A stretch of 27,434 bases of DNA from the NCBI GenBank assembly GCA_900540945.1, contig UQHQ01000028.1, forward strand, positions 1-27,434, given 5' to 3'. The notes below the pieces were generated by a model. That model did not search any database. It saw only the letters and a list, made by a program, of their open reading frames with translations, and was not told the DNA's origin. Positions 1-7,358 of the stretch are shown in pieces. This stretch comes from an uncultured Collinsella sp. GTDB lineage: Bacteria > Actinomycetota > Coriobacteriia > Coriobacteriales > Coriobacteriaceae. Every line of letters starts with the position of its first letter. Position 1 is the first letter of the stretch. A program made the translations under genes and the position numbers.

Positions 1-95
1 GACTTTGTTCCTCGCCGCTTCCGCGGCTCGAGGTCCCCGTTCTCCTCGGCGGGGTTGTCTAAGATTGTTGTTGAACTTCGGCCTTTGGCTCAAAG
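1..95. other. Left-edge non-coding stretch, nothing identified
   Basis: I see no supported gene here. One plus-strand frame runs from the window edge to a TAA at 60-62, which would give a 19-residue tail, but nothing identifies it. An imperfect hairpin (CCTCG/CGAGG with CCGC/GCGG inside) lies at 11-34. The stretch could be the very end of a gene outside the window or plain intergenic DNA. Confidence 0.3.
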
Positions 96-130
96 AAAAA
101 CGGGAGATGCGATCTGCATCCCCCGTTTTT
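96..130 (-). terminator. Intrinsic terminator, probably bidirectional
   Basis: AAAAACGGG pairs with CCCGTTTTT, and an inner GATGC/GCATC stem closes on a 5-nt loop. T runs flank the stem on both strands. It starts 8 bp after the stop codon of the minus-strand phosphodiesterase gene and would also stop transcripts arriving from the left. Confidence 0.85.
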
Positions 131-137
131 GTTGCAC

Positions 138-605
138 CTACTCTAGGTCAATAAATTTGGTGCTCAGAATCTTGCCGTCCTTGACGAGTATTCTGGCCAT
201 GGTGGGGCCTCGGGTGCCTCTGGGGTAGCTGGCGCTGCCTGGGTTGAGGACCAGGCAGCGGCCCACTTGAGCTTCTTTAGTTACGTGGGTGTGGCCGTTG
301 ATGGCTACGTCTACGGACCCCACCGGGAGGTCTTCGCGGTAGTGGGCTACGGCGAACTTGAGGCCTTCGTAGGTAAAGAGCGCCAAGCGGTCCACATCGG
401 GGCCGTAGTCGCGGCAGTAGTCGTTATTGCCCAGCACCGCTCGCACGGGGGCGATGGTGCGCAGATGCTCGTAGTCCATCTCCGACGTAAGGTCGCCGGC
501 ATGGATAATCAGATCCGCACCCTTAAGCTCGTCCAGAAGCGCAGGCGAAAGATAGCCGTGGGTGTCCGAGATAATGTCGATACGCTTGGCGCTTGCACTG
601 TTCAT
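138..605 (-). CDS. YfcE/MJ0936-type metallophosphoesterase
   Basis: A 155-residue cytoplasmic phosphodiesterase of the calcineurin-like superfamily. The metal-binding motifs appear in order: SDTHG (about residues 12-16), HAGDLT, GNND, a histidine in VAHYRED and GHTH, followed by the NPGS signature of the YfcE/MJ0936 family. Known members hydrolyse model phosphodiesters with Mn or Ni, and their natural substrate is usually unknown. I chose the ATG at 605 because GGAAGG lies about 7 nt upstream. An ATG 13 codons earlier has no such site. The gene follows LytTR regulator 1, with a terminator-like hairpin between them that leaves about 40 bp for any private promoter, so it may depend on read-through. 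The family assignment is firm; the substrate is not known. Confidence 0.88.
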   Translation of the reverse strand: MNSASAKRIDIISDTHGYLSPALLDELKGADLIIHAGDLTSEMDYEHLRTIAPVRAVLGNNDYCRDYGPDVDRLALFTYEGLKFAVAHYREDLPVGSVDVAINGHTHVTKEAQVGRCLVLNPGSASYPRGTRGPTMARILVKDGKILSTKFIDLE

Positions 606-642
606 GGGATCCCTTCCGCAAAAAGATTTGGTGCATTCATGC

Positions 643-692
643 AAAAAGCCCCACGGCTCCGCAGACGATTTTGGTCTACAGGGCTGCGGGGC
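643..692 (-). terminator. Long-stem terminator between LytTR regulator 1 and phosphodiesterase
   Basis: Read on the minus strand, GCCCCGC starts a stem of about 18 positions with two mismatches that closes with GTGGGGC and is followed directly by TTTTT. It begins about 8 bp after the stop of regulator 1. The stem base is 43 nt before the phosphodiesterase ATG, so it either ends the upstream operon or acts as a partial terminator. Confidence 0.8.
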
Positions 693-699
693 CGGTGTA

Positions 700-1416
700 C
701 TAGAGGCTCAGGGCCTTTTTGAGCGGTACGACGCGACGGCGCGAAACCGGTACGCGTTCGTCGACGCCCGTAATGCCCAGCTGGATAGCGCCCGAGGGAA
801 CCGTCTCGACGTCGGTGACACACGCCAAGTTGACGATATAGCGGCGGTGAACGCGGAAGAAGCCAAAGTCACAGAGCTTGGCCTCGAACTGCGCCAGCGA
901 GGTCGTCGACAAAAAGCGGTCGTCGACCGTATAAATACAGGAGTAATCATCCTTGGCCATGATAAAGCGAATGTCGTCCACGGGGATGAGGACCTTGCGG
1001 CCGCCCTTTTCCACCGGGATGCGCTCGATGGTCACCTTGCTGTCCGTGACAGGCTTGGCGCGTTGCATAACCTTATCGATCGCTCGATCCAGGCGAGCCT
1101 CCTCGACCGGCTTCATCAGATAGTCGACGGCATCCACATCAAACGCCTCGACCGCATGATCGCTGTACGCGGTTACGAATACGATCGCCGGCGGATTCTT
1201 GAGCTTATGCAGTGCCTCGGCAAGTTGCAGACCCGAAGCGCCAGGCATCGAGATATCGAGGAACACAACATCGACGCGGCTCTCCATAAGCATCTCGATG
1301 GCGGAGCGAACGCTCGACGCTTCTGTGATCGTGCCGATCTTGCCCGTCTGCTCGAGCAAGAAGCGAAGTTCCGAACGGGCCGGGGCCTCATCATCCACAA
1401 TCATCGCACGCAGCAT
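700..1416 (-). CDS. LytTR-type response regulator 1
   Basis: A 238-residue DNA-binding response regulator with an N-terminal receiver domain (about 1-120) and a C-terminal LytTR domain (about 135-236). The receiver shows the acidic pair D8-D9, the phospho-acceptor D54 in FLDISMPG and the KP motif in DYLMKPVEEA. The LytTR part contains FRVHRRYIVNL, typical of AgrA/LytR-family DNA binding. I chose the ATG at 1416 because GAAAGG lies about 10 nt upstream; a TTG seven codons earlier overlaps that site. It lies 72 bp after the stop of histidine kinase 1, its obvious partner, and is 6 residues shorter than regulator 2 in the same cluster. Targets cannot be read from the sequence. Confidence 0.93.
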   Translation of the reverse strand: MLRAMIVDDEAPARSELRFLLEQTGKIGTITEASSVRSAIEMLMESRVDVVFLDISMPGASGLQLAEALHKLKNPPAIVFVTAYSDHAVEAFDVDAVDYLMKPVEEARLDRAIDKVMQRAKPVTDSKVTIERIPVEKGGRKVLIPVDDIRFIMAKDDYSCIYTVDDRFLSTTSLAQFEAKLCDFGFFRVHRRYIVNLACVTDVETVPSGAIQLGITGVDERVPVSRRRVVPLKKALSL

Positions 1417-1436
1417 AGGGATAAAACCTTTCGTCA

Positions 1437-1465
1437 ACTAACTACGTCGGGCATCCGCCAACTAG
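1437..1465 (-). promoter_or_regulatory. Weak candidate LytTR-type direct repeat
   Basis: In the gap between kinase 1 and regulator 1 the minus strand carries CTAGTTGGC (1457-1465) and GTAGTTAGT (1437-1445), 20 bp apart centre to centre. LytTR proteins typically bind two short direct repeats with a GTT-like core about two helical turns apart. The match is partial and could be chance. Confidence 0.2.
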
Positions 1466-1488
1466 CGTTAAACCCGCAACCTATCATT

Positions 1489-2832
1489 CTACTCTTGAAT
1501 GTCGAAGAGGCTCTCCGACAAATCGAGATGCAGGAGCACTTTAGTGCCCTTGCCCGGGGCCGATTCGACGCGCGTATAGGAGTGCGGTCCATAAAAGCGA
1601 TGGATGCGCTCCGAAATATTGTGCATGGCCACACCGGCGCCGCCGCCCTGCGGGGAGCTGGCGTCGGGACGGGCGGAGCGTTCGTCAAACAGTCTGGCAG
1701 CGGTGCCTTCGTCCATGCCCACGCCGTTATCGGCGACCACAATCAAAATCGCATCTTCGCCATCCCTGTGGACCGACACGTCGATCCTCAGTGCATCGTC
1801 GTCGCCCATACCGTGGCGCACGGCATTCTCGACGATTGGCTGAATTACAAATGCCGGCACCAGCGTGTCCTCGACGTCCTCGGACACGTCGAAGGTCGCC
1901 AGCACGCGATCCTCGCCAAAGCGCGCCTTCTCAAACGTCAGGTAGCGCTTGGTCTGCGCGACCTCGCGCGACACGGGAATGAGCGAGCCCGAATTGTCGA
2001 GTGTAGCGCGATAGAACGAGGAGAACTCGCGCAGCAGCTCGCGGGCGCGCAGCGGATCGGTACGCGTAAACGACGCGATGGTGTTGAGCGTGTTGAACAG
2101 AAAATGCGGGTTGATCTGCGCCTGCAGGGCACGCACCTCGGCACGGGCCGTGAGCTCCTTTTGCACCTCGAGCTCGTGGATGGCGAGCTGCGTGGACAGG
2201 ATCTCGGCAAAACCCGAGGCAAGCGCGTACTGAGTGCGGTCGACGGCACGCGGGGTCTTGTAGTAGAACTTGAGCGTACCGACGGTGCGGTCGCCCACCT
2301 TGATAGGAGCGATGATACCGGCAGGAACATAGTTGTGCGAGCCATCCGAACCCACCACGTCCACCACACGGTTGAACGACTGGACGATACCGTGCTCGAT
2401 GACGTAGCGCGTGGCAAGTGTGTGGATGGGCGAATCGGGCAGCAGCTTTTCCTCAAACTCGCCCGCGCAGGCCAGCACGTTGCTCTCGTCGGTGATGGCA
2501 ACCGTCATGGCACGCGTCTCGGGCAAAATGCGCTGGCACACCAGACGCGCCGACTCCTGCGTCAGACCGCCTTTGATGTCCTCGAGCATGGCAGAGGCCA
2601 CCGAAAGCGTCTCTTCGGTGTACTGCGAACGCACCGAATCGGGATTGAGCGTCAAATAGATAAAAATGCACAGAAAGATGCACAGCAGTGCGCAGGCGAC
2701 CACGGTCGCGATCGGCTCGATTCCAGTCGCCAGGGCAAAAATAAAGTACACCAGCACGCAAATGGCGCAGACAACGGCAATCACGCGAAAGATTGATATT
2801 GAATTATCGCGCTGGGCGCGGCGGTCGATCAT
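1489..2832 (-). CDS. LytS-family membrane sensor histidine kinase 1
   Basis: A 447-residue sensor kinase. Two hydrophobic helices lie at about 15-34 and 41-62. A cytoplasmic GAF-like region follows (about 78-215), ending in a linker to the LytS-type phospho-acceptor motif QINPHFLFNTLNT with H243. The catalytic part has an N-box (QPIVENAVRHG), DNGVGM and a G-rich GGAGVAMHNI lid. The protein lacks the multi-pass 5TM-LYT domain of BtsS or LytS, so any signal is probably read by the GAF-like region or the two helices. Its ATG overlaps the stop of the glycosyltransferase gene by 4 nt (ATGA), which implies translational coupling. Regulator 1 follows 72 bp later and should be the phosphotransfer partner. 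Confidence 0.93.
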   Translation of the reverse strand: MIDRRAQRDNSISIFRVIAVVCAICVLVYFIFALATGIEPIATVVACALLCIFLCIFIYLTLNPDSVRSQYTEETLSVASAMLEDIKGGLTQESARLVCQRILPETRAMTVAITDESNVLACAGEFEEKLLPDSPIHTLATRYVIEHGIVQSFNRVVDVVGSDGSHNYVPAGIIAPIKVGDRTVGTLKFYYKTPRAVDRTQYALASGFAEILSTQLAIHELEVQKELTARAEVRALQAQINPHFLFNTLNTIASFTRTDPLRARELLREFSSFYRATLDNSGSLIPVSREVAQTKRYLTFEKARFGEDRVLATFDVSEDVEDTLVPAFVIQPIVENAVRHGMGDDDALRIDVSVHRDGEDAILIVVADNGVGMDEGTAARLFDERSARPDASSPQGGGAGVAMHNISERIHRFYGPHSYTRVESAPGKGTKVLLHLDLSESLFDIQE

Positions 2833-4016
2833 TCAGTCCCCTCCAGGATGCTGGTCAGTTGTGCGTCGCGCCAGAGCCCGTCCATGATCTTGGGCCAGAA
2901 GCTCTGGAAACGCAGGTAGCTTGCGGCGTTTTGGCGCGCGTAGGTCTTGGCTTCGTCAATACCGTGACGCCAAATGCGCAGGTATCCCTCGTGCTCGCGG
3001 GTAAACATGCTGCGGACCATGGCGGTTTTGCGCACGCGGTCGTCGAGCTCGCGCGAAATCCACGGGCCCGGATAGGGCATGAGCGACGCGGCCGTGACGG
3101 GAACGAGCTCCTGCTGGTGCGCGGCAAACGTCAGCTTGGCACGCTCGTAGTACCAACGGTACACATCCTGCATAAAGCGCGGCGAGCGCTTCTCGGACTC
3201 GGGCGGCAGGTGACGAACGACCCACTCGTTGTCAAACCACACGTCGTAGCCAAACATGCGCATATTAAAGAGGTAATCTAGGTCCTCGCCTCGGGTGATA
3301 AACGGGTCAAACGCCACACGGGTAAAGGCGCGGGCATGAAGCGCCACAAGGCCGCCGCACACGTAGTTTGAACGCGAAATACGGGTGCCCGAGAGCGCCT
3401 TTTTCATCCAGCGATTAAACTCGATGCGTTTGGTCCACCAACGATGGCAAATGCCCACCTTGTCTGTGGGCGCCAACGGCGATCCGTCTCGATCGTAAAA
3501 GTAACCGCTCTTAACCAAAATCGGCAGGCCTTGACGCGTCTGCTGGCCCAGTGCATAGGTCGCGCGCTTCATAAAGTCGACATCGATAACGGTCTCGTCG
3601 TCATCCAAAAAGACAACGGCATCGTGGCCGAGCACCGCAGCGCAGGCAAGCCCCATATTGCGAATGGCGCCGTATCCGCGCAGACTCACGCACTCGCCCG
3701 AGCCCTTGGGAGCAATCTGCGCCACACGGTCGGCGATACGCGATGCCTGGGTGTTGGTAACCACGGTGACCTTGAGCGTAGGGTGCGCGTCGACGATTTC
3801 GTGGACACGCTTCGACACATCAGCCGTGGCCGAGATGGGACAGACCACCAAAAGGATAATCCTCGGAATGTCGCGCACCTGCTCGAGCGAGGCCAGGCAG
3901 CGGTCGAGCTCGGGATTGGTGGCGTTGAGCTTCGTCGAGTGGTCATAGACGCCGGGAGCGTTTGCATGGGCCTCGTCGTCTGCCCAATATGTTGGAATCA
4001 CAACCGTGGGGTTCAT
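2829..4016 (-). CDS. GT-A fold glycosyltransferase-like protein
   Basis: A 395-residue soluble protein with no membrane segment. The N-terminus VVIPTYW is typical of family-2 type glycosyltransferases. GAIRNMGL (about 117-124) is followed by FLDDDE (136-141), the probable nucleotide-sugar/metal-binding acidic motif. RGEDLDYL further on resembles the ED catalytic motif of this fold. I chose the ATG at 4016 because GGAGGG lies 5 nt upstream; an upstream start 13 codons earlier is unsupported. The gene overlaps kinase 1 by 4 nt, so the three genes glycosyltransferase, kinase and regulator look like one operon. Acceptor and sugar are unknown. A glycan-modification role is inferred from the fold only. 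Confidence 0.72.
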   Translation of the reverse strand: MNPTVVIPTYWADDEAHANAPGVYDHSTKLNATNPELDRCLASLEQVRDIPRIILLVVCPISATADVSKRVHEIVDAHPTLKVTVVTNTQASRIADRVAQIAPKGSGECVSLRGYGAIRNMGLACAAVLGHDAVVFLDDDETVIDVDFMKRATYALGQQTRQGLPILVKSGYFYDRDGSPLAPTDKVGICHRWWTKRIEFNRWMKKALSGTRISRSNYVCGGLVALHARAFTRVAFDPFITRGEDLDYLFNMRMFGYDVWFDNEWVVRHLPPESEKRSPRFMQDVYRWYYERAKLTFAAHQQELVPVTAASLMPYPGPWISRELDDRVRKTAMVRSMFTREHEGYLRIWRHGIDEAKTYARQNAASYLRFQSFWPKIMDGLWRDAQLTSILEGTE

Positions 4017-4036
4017 GCCTTCCCTCCCTGCAACAC

Positions 4037-4071
4037 AAAAACGGGGCGCCGCCAAACACAGGCGACGCCCC
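4037..4071 (-). terminator. Terminator/attenuator hairpin just before the glycosyltransferase gene
   Basis: On the minus strand GGGGCGTCGCC pairs with GGCGGCGCCCC around a 7-nt loop, followed by GTTTTTG. It lies 117 bp after the MFS transporter stop and its stem ends 27 nt before the glycosyltransferase ATG. There is no room for a normal promoter between the hairpin and the start codon. It is therefore either a leaky terminator within a longer transcript or a leader hairpin. Confidence 0.8.
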
Positions 4072-4088
4072 GCGACCTAGCTGGTTCC

Positions 4089-4094
4089 ATCATA
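4089..4094 (-). promoter_or_regulatory. Candidate -10 element for the glycosyltransferase operon
   Basis: TATGAT on the minus strand would place the transcription start near 4082, just before the hairpin at 4071-4043, making that hairpin the 5' leader. I see no convincing -35 at 16-18 bp. A small inverted repeat CATTGC/GCAATG lies upstream at about 4110-4130. Confidence 0.25.
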
Positions 4095-4187
4095 CCCACT
4101 TGGGCAAATCATTGCTCGCAAGTCGCAATGTTTATTGCGGATAACCCCAAAAGAGTAACCGCGGACAGGCCCAATAGCCGCTCGCTC

Positions 4188-5447
4188 CTATGCGGTCTGC
4201 TCTGCCGCCTGAGTCATGCGGGACAGGCGAACCAGCAGCATAAAGCCAACGATCAGCAGCACGCCAATGGAAAGGACGCCCAGCGACGGGTTGCCGGTCA
4301 GCGAGGTGACGACCGACACCAGGAAAGTGCCCATGACGCTTGCATAACGACCAAAGATGTCAAAGAAGCCGTAGTACTCGTTGGACTTTTCCTTGGGGAT
4401 AATGCGGCCAAAGTAGCTACGGCTGAGCGCTTGCACGCCGCCCTGGAACAGGCCGACCATAATGGCAAGCACCCAGAATTCGAAGGCGGTCTTTAGGAAG
4501 AACGCGGCGAACAGCACAATGCCCATGTAGGCGGCGACCGCCACCAGGATCATGTTGAGCGTGCCCACGCGTCCGGCGAGCTTGCCGTAGATGATGGCGG
4601 ACGGAAAGGCCACGAACTGGGTAACGAGCAGCGCCAGAACCAGCTGCGTAGAATCGATGCCCAAAGCCGAGCCGTAGCTGGTAGCCATGGAAATGACCGT
4701 ATGGACGCCATCGATATAGAAGAAGAACGCGATCATGTAGACCAGCACGGTCTTGTTGTGGGCGATCTCGCGCATGGTGTGTCCGACCTCGGAGAACACA
4801 CCGCCTACGATGTGGCCGATGGTGTCCTCGGGACCGCGCTCGCGACCGTACTTTTGCTTATAGGTGCGAATGAGCGGCAGGGTAAAGATGAGCCACCAGG
4901 CACCGGTGATGATAAACGACAGACGCGTTGCCAGCATGGTGGGGACGCCAAGAGCGGGGCCACCCATGATGAGCGCCAGGCAGATGATGAACGGCACGGT
5001 GGAACCGATGTAGCCCCAGGCATAGCCCGAGCTGGACACGGCGTCCATGCGCTCGTCGGTGGTAATGTCGGGCAGCATGGCGTCGTAGAACGTCATAGAA
5101 GAGTTAAGGCCGATGGTGCACAGCACGTACACGGTCAAAAATGCCATGGCGGACATTGGGATAGCCTGCGCCAGGCAAAGAACCAGGCCCGTGAGGAAGA
5201 AGCCCAAGAAGAACTTAATCTTGTTGCCGGCGTAATCGGCAAGCGCGCCCAGAATGGGCATGAGCATGGCAATGACCAGCGAGGCGATCGTCTGAGCGTT
5301 GCCCCAAGCGACCACCAGGTCTGCCGAGGAAGCACCGGTATTGATGGCGTTAAAGTAGATGGGCACCACCGAGGTATTGAGCAACACGAGAGCCGAATTG
5401 CCCACATCGTACATAACCCAGTTACGCTCGAGCTTGGTGTATTTCAT
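4188..5447 (-). CDS. UMF1-family MFS transporter (Atg22-like)
   Basis: A 419-residue integral membrane protein with about 12 hydrophobic segments. The N-terminus ERNWVMYDVGNSALVLL is characteristic of the UMF1 (Atg22-like) branch of the major facilitator superfamily, as is QALSRSYFGRIIP in the second half. Bacterial UMF1 members are widespread but their substrates are mostly unknown; the yeast relative exports amino acids from the vacuole. The ATG at 5447 has AAGGGG 8 nt upstream. It follows the Zn-phospholipase-C-like gene by 101 bp with no terminator that I can see, so it may share the kinase 2 transcript. Confidence 0.88.
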   Translation of the reverse strand: MKYTKLERNWVMYDVGNSALVLLNTSVVPIYFNAINTGASSADLVVAWGNAQTIASLVIAMLMPILGALADYAGNKIKFFLGFFLTGLVLCLAQAIPMSAMAFLTVYVLCTIGLNSSMTFYDAMLPDITTDERMDAVSSSGYAWGYIGSTVPFIICLALIMGGPALGVPTMLATRLSFIITGAWWLIFTLPLIRTYKQKYGRERGPEDTIGHIVGGVFSEVGHTMREIAHNKTVLVYMIAFFFYIDGVHTVISMATSYGSALGIDSTQLVLALLVTQFVAFPSAIIYGKLAGRVGTLNMILVAVAAYMGIVLFAAFFLKTAFEFWVLAIMVGLFQGGVQALSRSYFGRIIPKEKSNEYYGFFDIFGRYASVMGTFLVSVVTSLTGNPSLGVLSIGVLLIVGFMLLVRLSRMTQAAEQTA

Positions 5448-5548
5448 GGACAGGGCCCCTTCGTATTCGCCCGATATGCAGTTAGTTCATCGTACCCCAA
5501 TTGCACAGAAGCGCTGGTAAGGATTCGGCAAAGGGGCACGCACGGGTC

Positions 5549-6493
5549 CTACTCCTCGCGGTCGAACTCCTCGTCGGCGTCGAGTACGCGGCCGCTGTAG
5601 TTGATATGGCCGGTCACGGCATCCATGTCACCGGTCTCGATAAAGCGGGCGACGGTGAGCTCGTAATCGACCAGTGCGCGCTCAAAGACCTCGGGGAAGC
5701 TCTCGGTCGAGACCTCATCGGTAAAGGGATTCTTCCATGTCAGGTGGCCCAGGTTGCCGGTGCGCTCGGGAAGCTCCGTCGTCACGCGATGGGCAAGGCC
5801 GTCGAGCAGCGAGTAATCGTGCACCAAGCCCTCAACCAGGGCAATCGCGCGCGTCTTTACCGAGCCGGCGGGCTCAATGGTGCGATAGAGCATCTGCATG
5901 TCCGAGACGGCGCCGGCGTACTCCCCCGCCGGGATGTCGATACCGTACACGCGGCAGGCGACGTAGCTCATCAGCACACCGGCCACGCGATTGATGCGGT
6001 CGGTGGTGACAATCTCGCCCGCCGGCGGATAATCCTCGACCGTGGCACCGTCGCGCTTGAGCTGCAGCATCAGCACGTCCAGGTCGCTTTCGAGCACGGC
6101 GTGAACTTGGCTGCCCGAAGACTCGAGCTCGGGGGCGGAATCTACAATGCCAAACTGCTGCTCGTAGACAAAGGGATGGGCATTGCGATCGAGCACATAG
6201 TGCGACAGCAGGCCCAGCGCAAAGGCGCGACCCAGATTGGCATCGCGCGGCTGCAGTCGCGACACGCCGTCGCGCAGACACGAGAACTGGCGCGACATGC
6301 GCGAGCGGTGCATGACCTGAGCAAGCGATGTACAGTCGGAAATGCGCGGCGTGAGCATGTGGAAGAAGAATGGGTCGGGACCCTGGTTGCCCAGGATAAA
6401 GGCGATGCGCTCCTCATCGGACGTAATAACGCCCTGCGGAAGACGGTCGATGCTTTCCTCGCCAAACAGATGATGCGTAATGAGCGCGGGCAT
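5549..6493 (-). CDS. Zn-dependent phospholipase C-like protein
   Basis: A 314-residue protein resembling the Zn_dep_PLPC family found in Firmicutes and Actinobacteria. The N-terminus ALITHHLFGEE and the later LLSHYVLDRNAHPFVYEQ supply clustered histidines and aspartates that could bind zinc. GNQGPDPFFF is the other conserved block I recognise. It has no signal peptide, unlike the secreted clostridial phospholipases, so an intracellular hydrolase or a non-lipid substrate is possible. I chose the ATG at 6493 because AAAGGATC precedes it by about 7 nt; an in-frame ATG ten codons upstream lacks a site. It lies 92 bp after regulator 2, probably in the same transcript. The activity is untested. Confidence 0.7.
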   Translation of the reverse strand: MPALITHHLFGEESIDRLPQGVITSDEERIAFILGNQGPDPFFFHMLTPRISDCTSLAQVMHRSRMSRQFSCLRDGVSRLQPRDANLGRAFALGLLSHYVLDRNAHPFVYEQQFGIVDSAPELESSGSQVHAVLESDLDVLMLQLKRDGATVEDYPPAGEIVTTDRINRVAGVLMSYVACRVYGIDIPAGEYAGAVSDMQMLYRTIEPAGSVKTRAIALVEGLVHDYSLLDGLAHRVTTELPERTGNLGHLTWKNPFTDEVSTESFPEVFERALVDYELTVARFIETGDMDAVTGHINYSGRVLDADEEFDREE

Positions 6494-6585
6494 AATGATC
6501 CTTTCGATTTCATTCGATGTCACCCATTATGCCCACCGCACGGTCATGCCAAACCTGCGGCGGTAAACGATGATATGCAGACTGC

Positions 6586-7320
6586 CTACGCAAGCCCCAA
6601 GTGCGCCTTGACCTCGGCTGCGCGACGACGGGACACAGGCACCGTCGAGGTTACGCGATCGAGCCTGAGCTCCATAAGACCCGTGGAACCGATCTCGACA
6701 TTATGCACGTCTTCCAAATTGACCAGATAACTGCGGTGGACACGGATAAAGCCCTCGGAGGCCAGGCGCCGCTCGAGCGAGGAAATCGACTCATTGATCA
6801 GGTATGTTCCCTCGGCGCAGACGGCGTTGCAAAAATCGGCGCGCGCCTCAAAGTAGCAGACATCCGCCACGGGAATGAACACCCTTTTGCCCCCACGATC
6901 CACCGTCAGGCGCAAAGGCTGGCGCGGAGCATGGACGACACGGCGAGCGCCCAGGACGGTCTCGATCTTGTCGAGTGCCTTTGACAAGCGGGCATCCTCG
7001 ACCGGTTTGACGATGTAATCGACAGCATCGAGGTTATAGGCATCAGCCGCATACTCGGCAAATGCCGTCACAAACACCACGACTGGCGGCGTCTTTAGGT
7101 TCTGCAGCGTCTCGGCAAGCTCAATTCCCGAGCGACCGGGCATGGTAATGTCTAAAAACAGCACGTCGGGCTTGTTCGACAGAATCGACTCCACGGCTTC
7201 GGTGACATTGCCCGCTTCGGCAATCTGACCTACACGCGTATCCTTTTCCAACAGATAGCGTAGCTCAGCCCTAATGGGAGGCTCGTCATCAACCACCAAG
7301 ATGTTCCAGCCTTCGGACAT
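6586..7320 (-). CDS. LytTR-type response regulator 2
   Basis: A 244-residue response regulator. The receiver domain (about 5-125) has D11-D12, phospho-acceptor D57 in FLDITMPG and a VKPVEDARL segment. The C-terminal LytTR domain (about 140-240) contains FIRVHRSYLVNLEDV. GAGGGG precedes the ATG at 7320. It is clearly a paralogue of regulator 1: both end in a VPVSRRR-type motif followed by a short basic tail. It follows kinase 2 with 38 bp between them, so the pair is one operon. Its regulon cannot be deduced, but the adjacent phospholipase-like and transporter genes are reasonable candidates. Confidence 0.93.
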   Translation of the reverse strand: MSEGWNILVVDDEPPIRAELRYLLEKDTRVGQIAEAGNVTEAVESILSNKPDVLFLDITMPGRSGIELAETLQNLKTPPVVVFVTAFAEYAADAYNLDAVDYIVKPVEDARLSKALDKIETVLGARRVVHAPRQPLRLTVDRGGKRVFIPVADVCYFEARADFCNAVCAEGTYLINESISSLERRLASEGFIRVHRSYLVNLEDVHNVEIGSTGLMELRLDRVTSTVPVSRRRAAEVKAHLGLA

Positions 7321-7358
7321 ATGCGCTTCCCCTCTTTTTCTCTCAATCCAACCGCGTG

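Noticed and set aside
1..95. tRNA or other structured RNA at the left edge
   Set aside because: I tried to fold both strands into a cloverleaf and found no acceptor stem, T-loop or anticodon arm.
562..2796. A 744-residue plus-strand open frame
   Set aside because: It lies antisense to regulator 1 and kinase 1, both with intact motifs. Its His/Arg/Asp-rich sequence is typical of a shadow frame.
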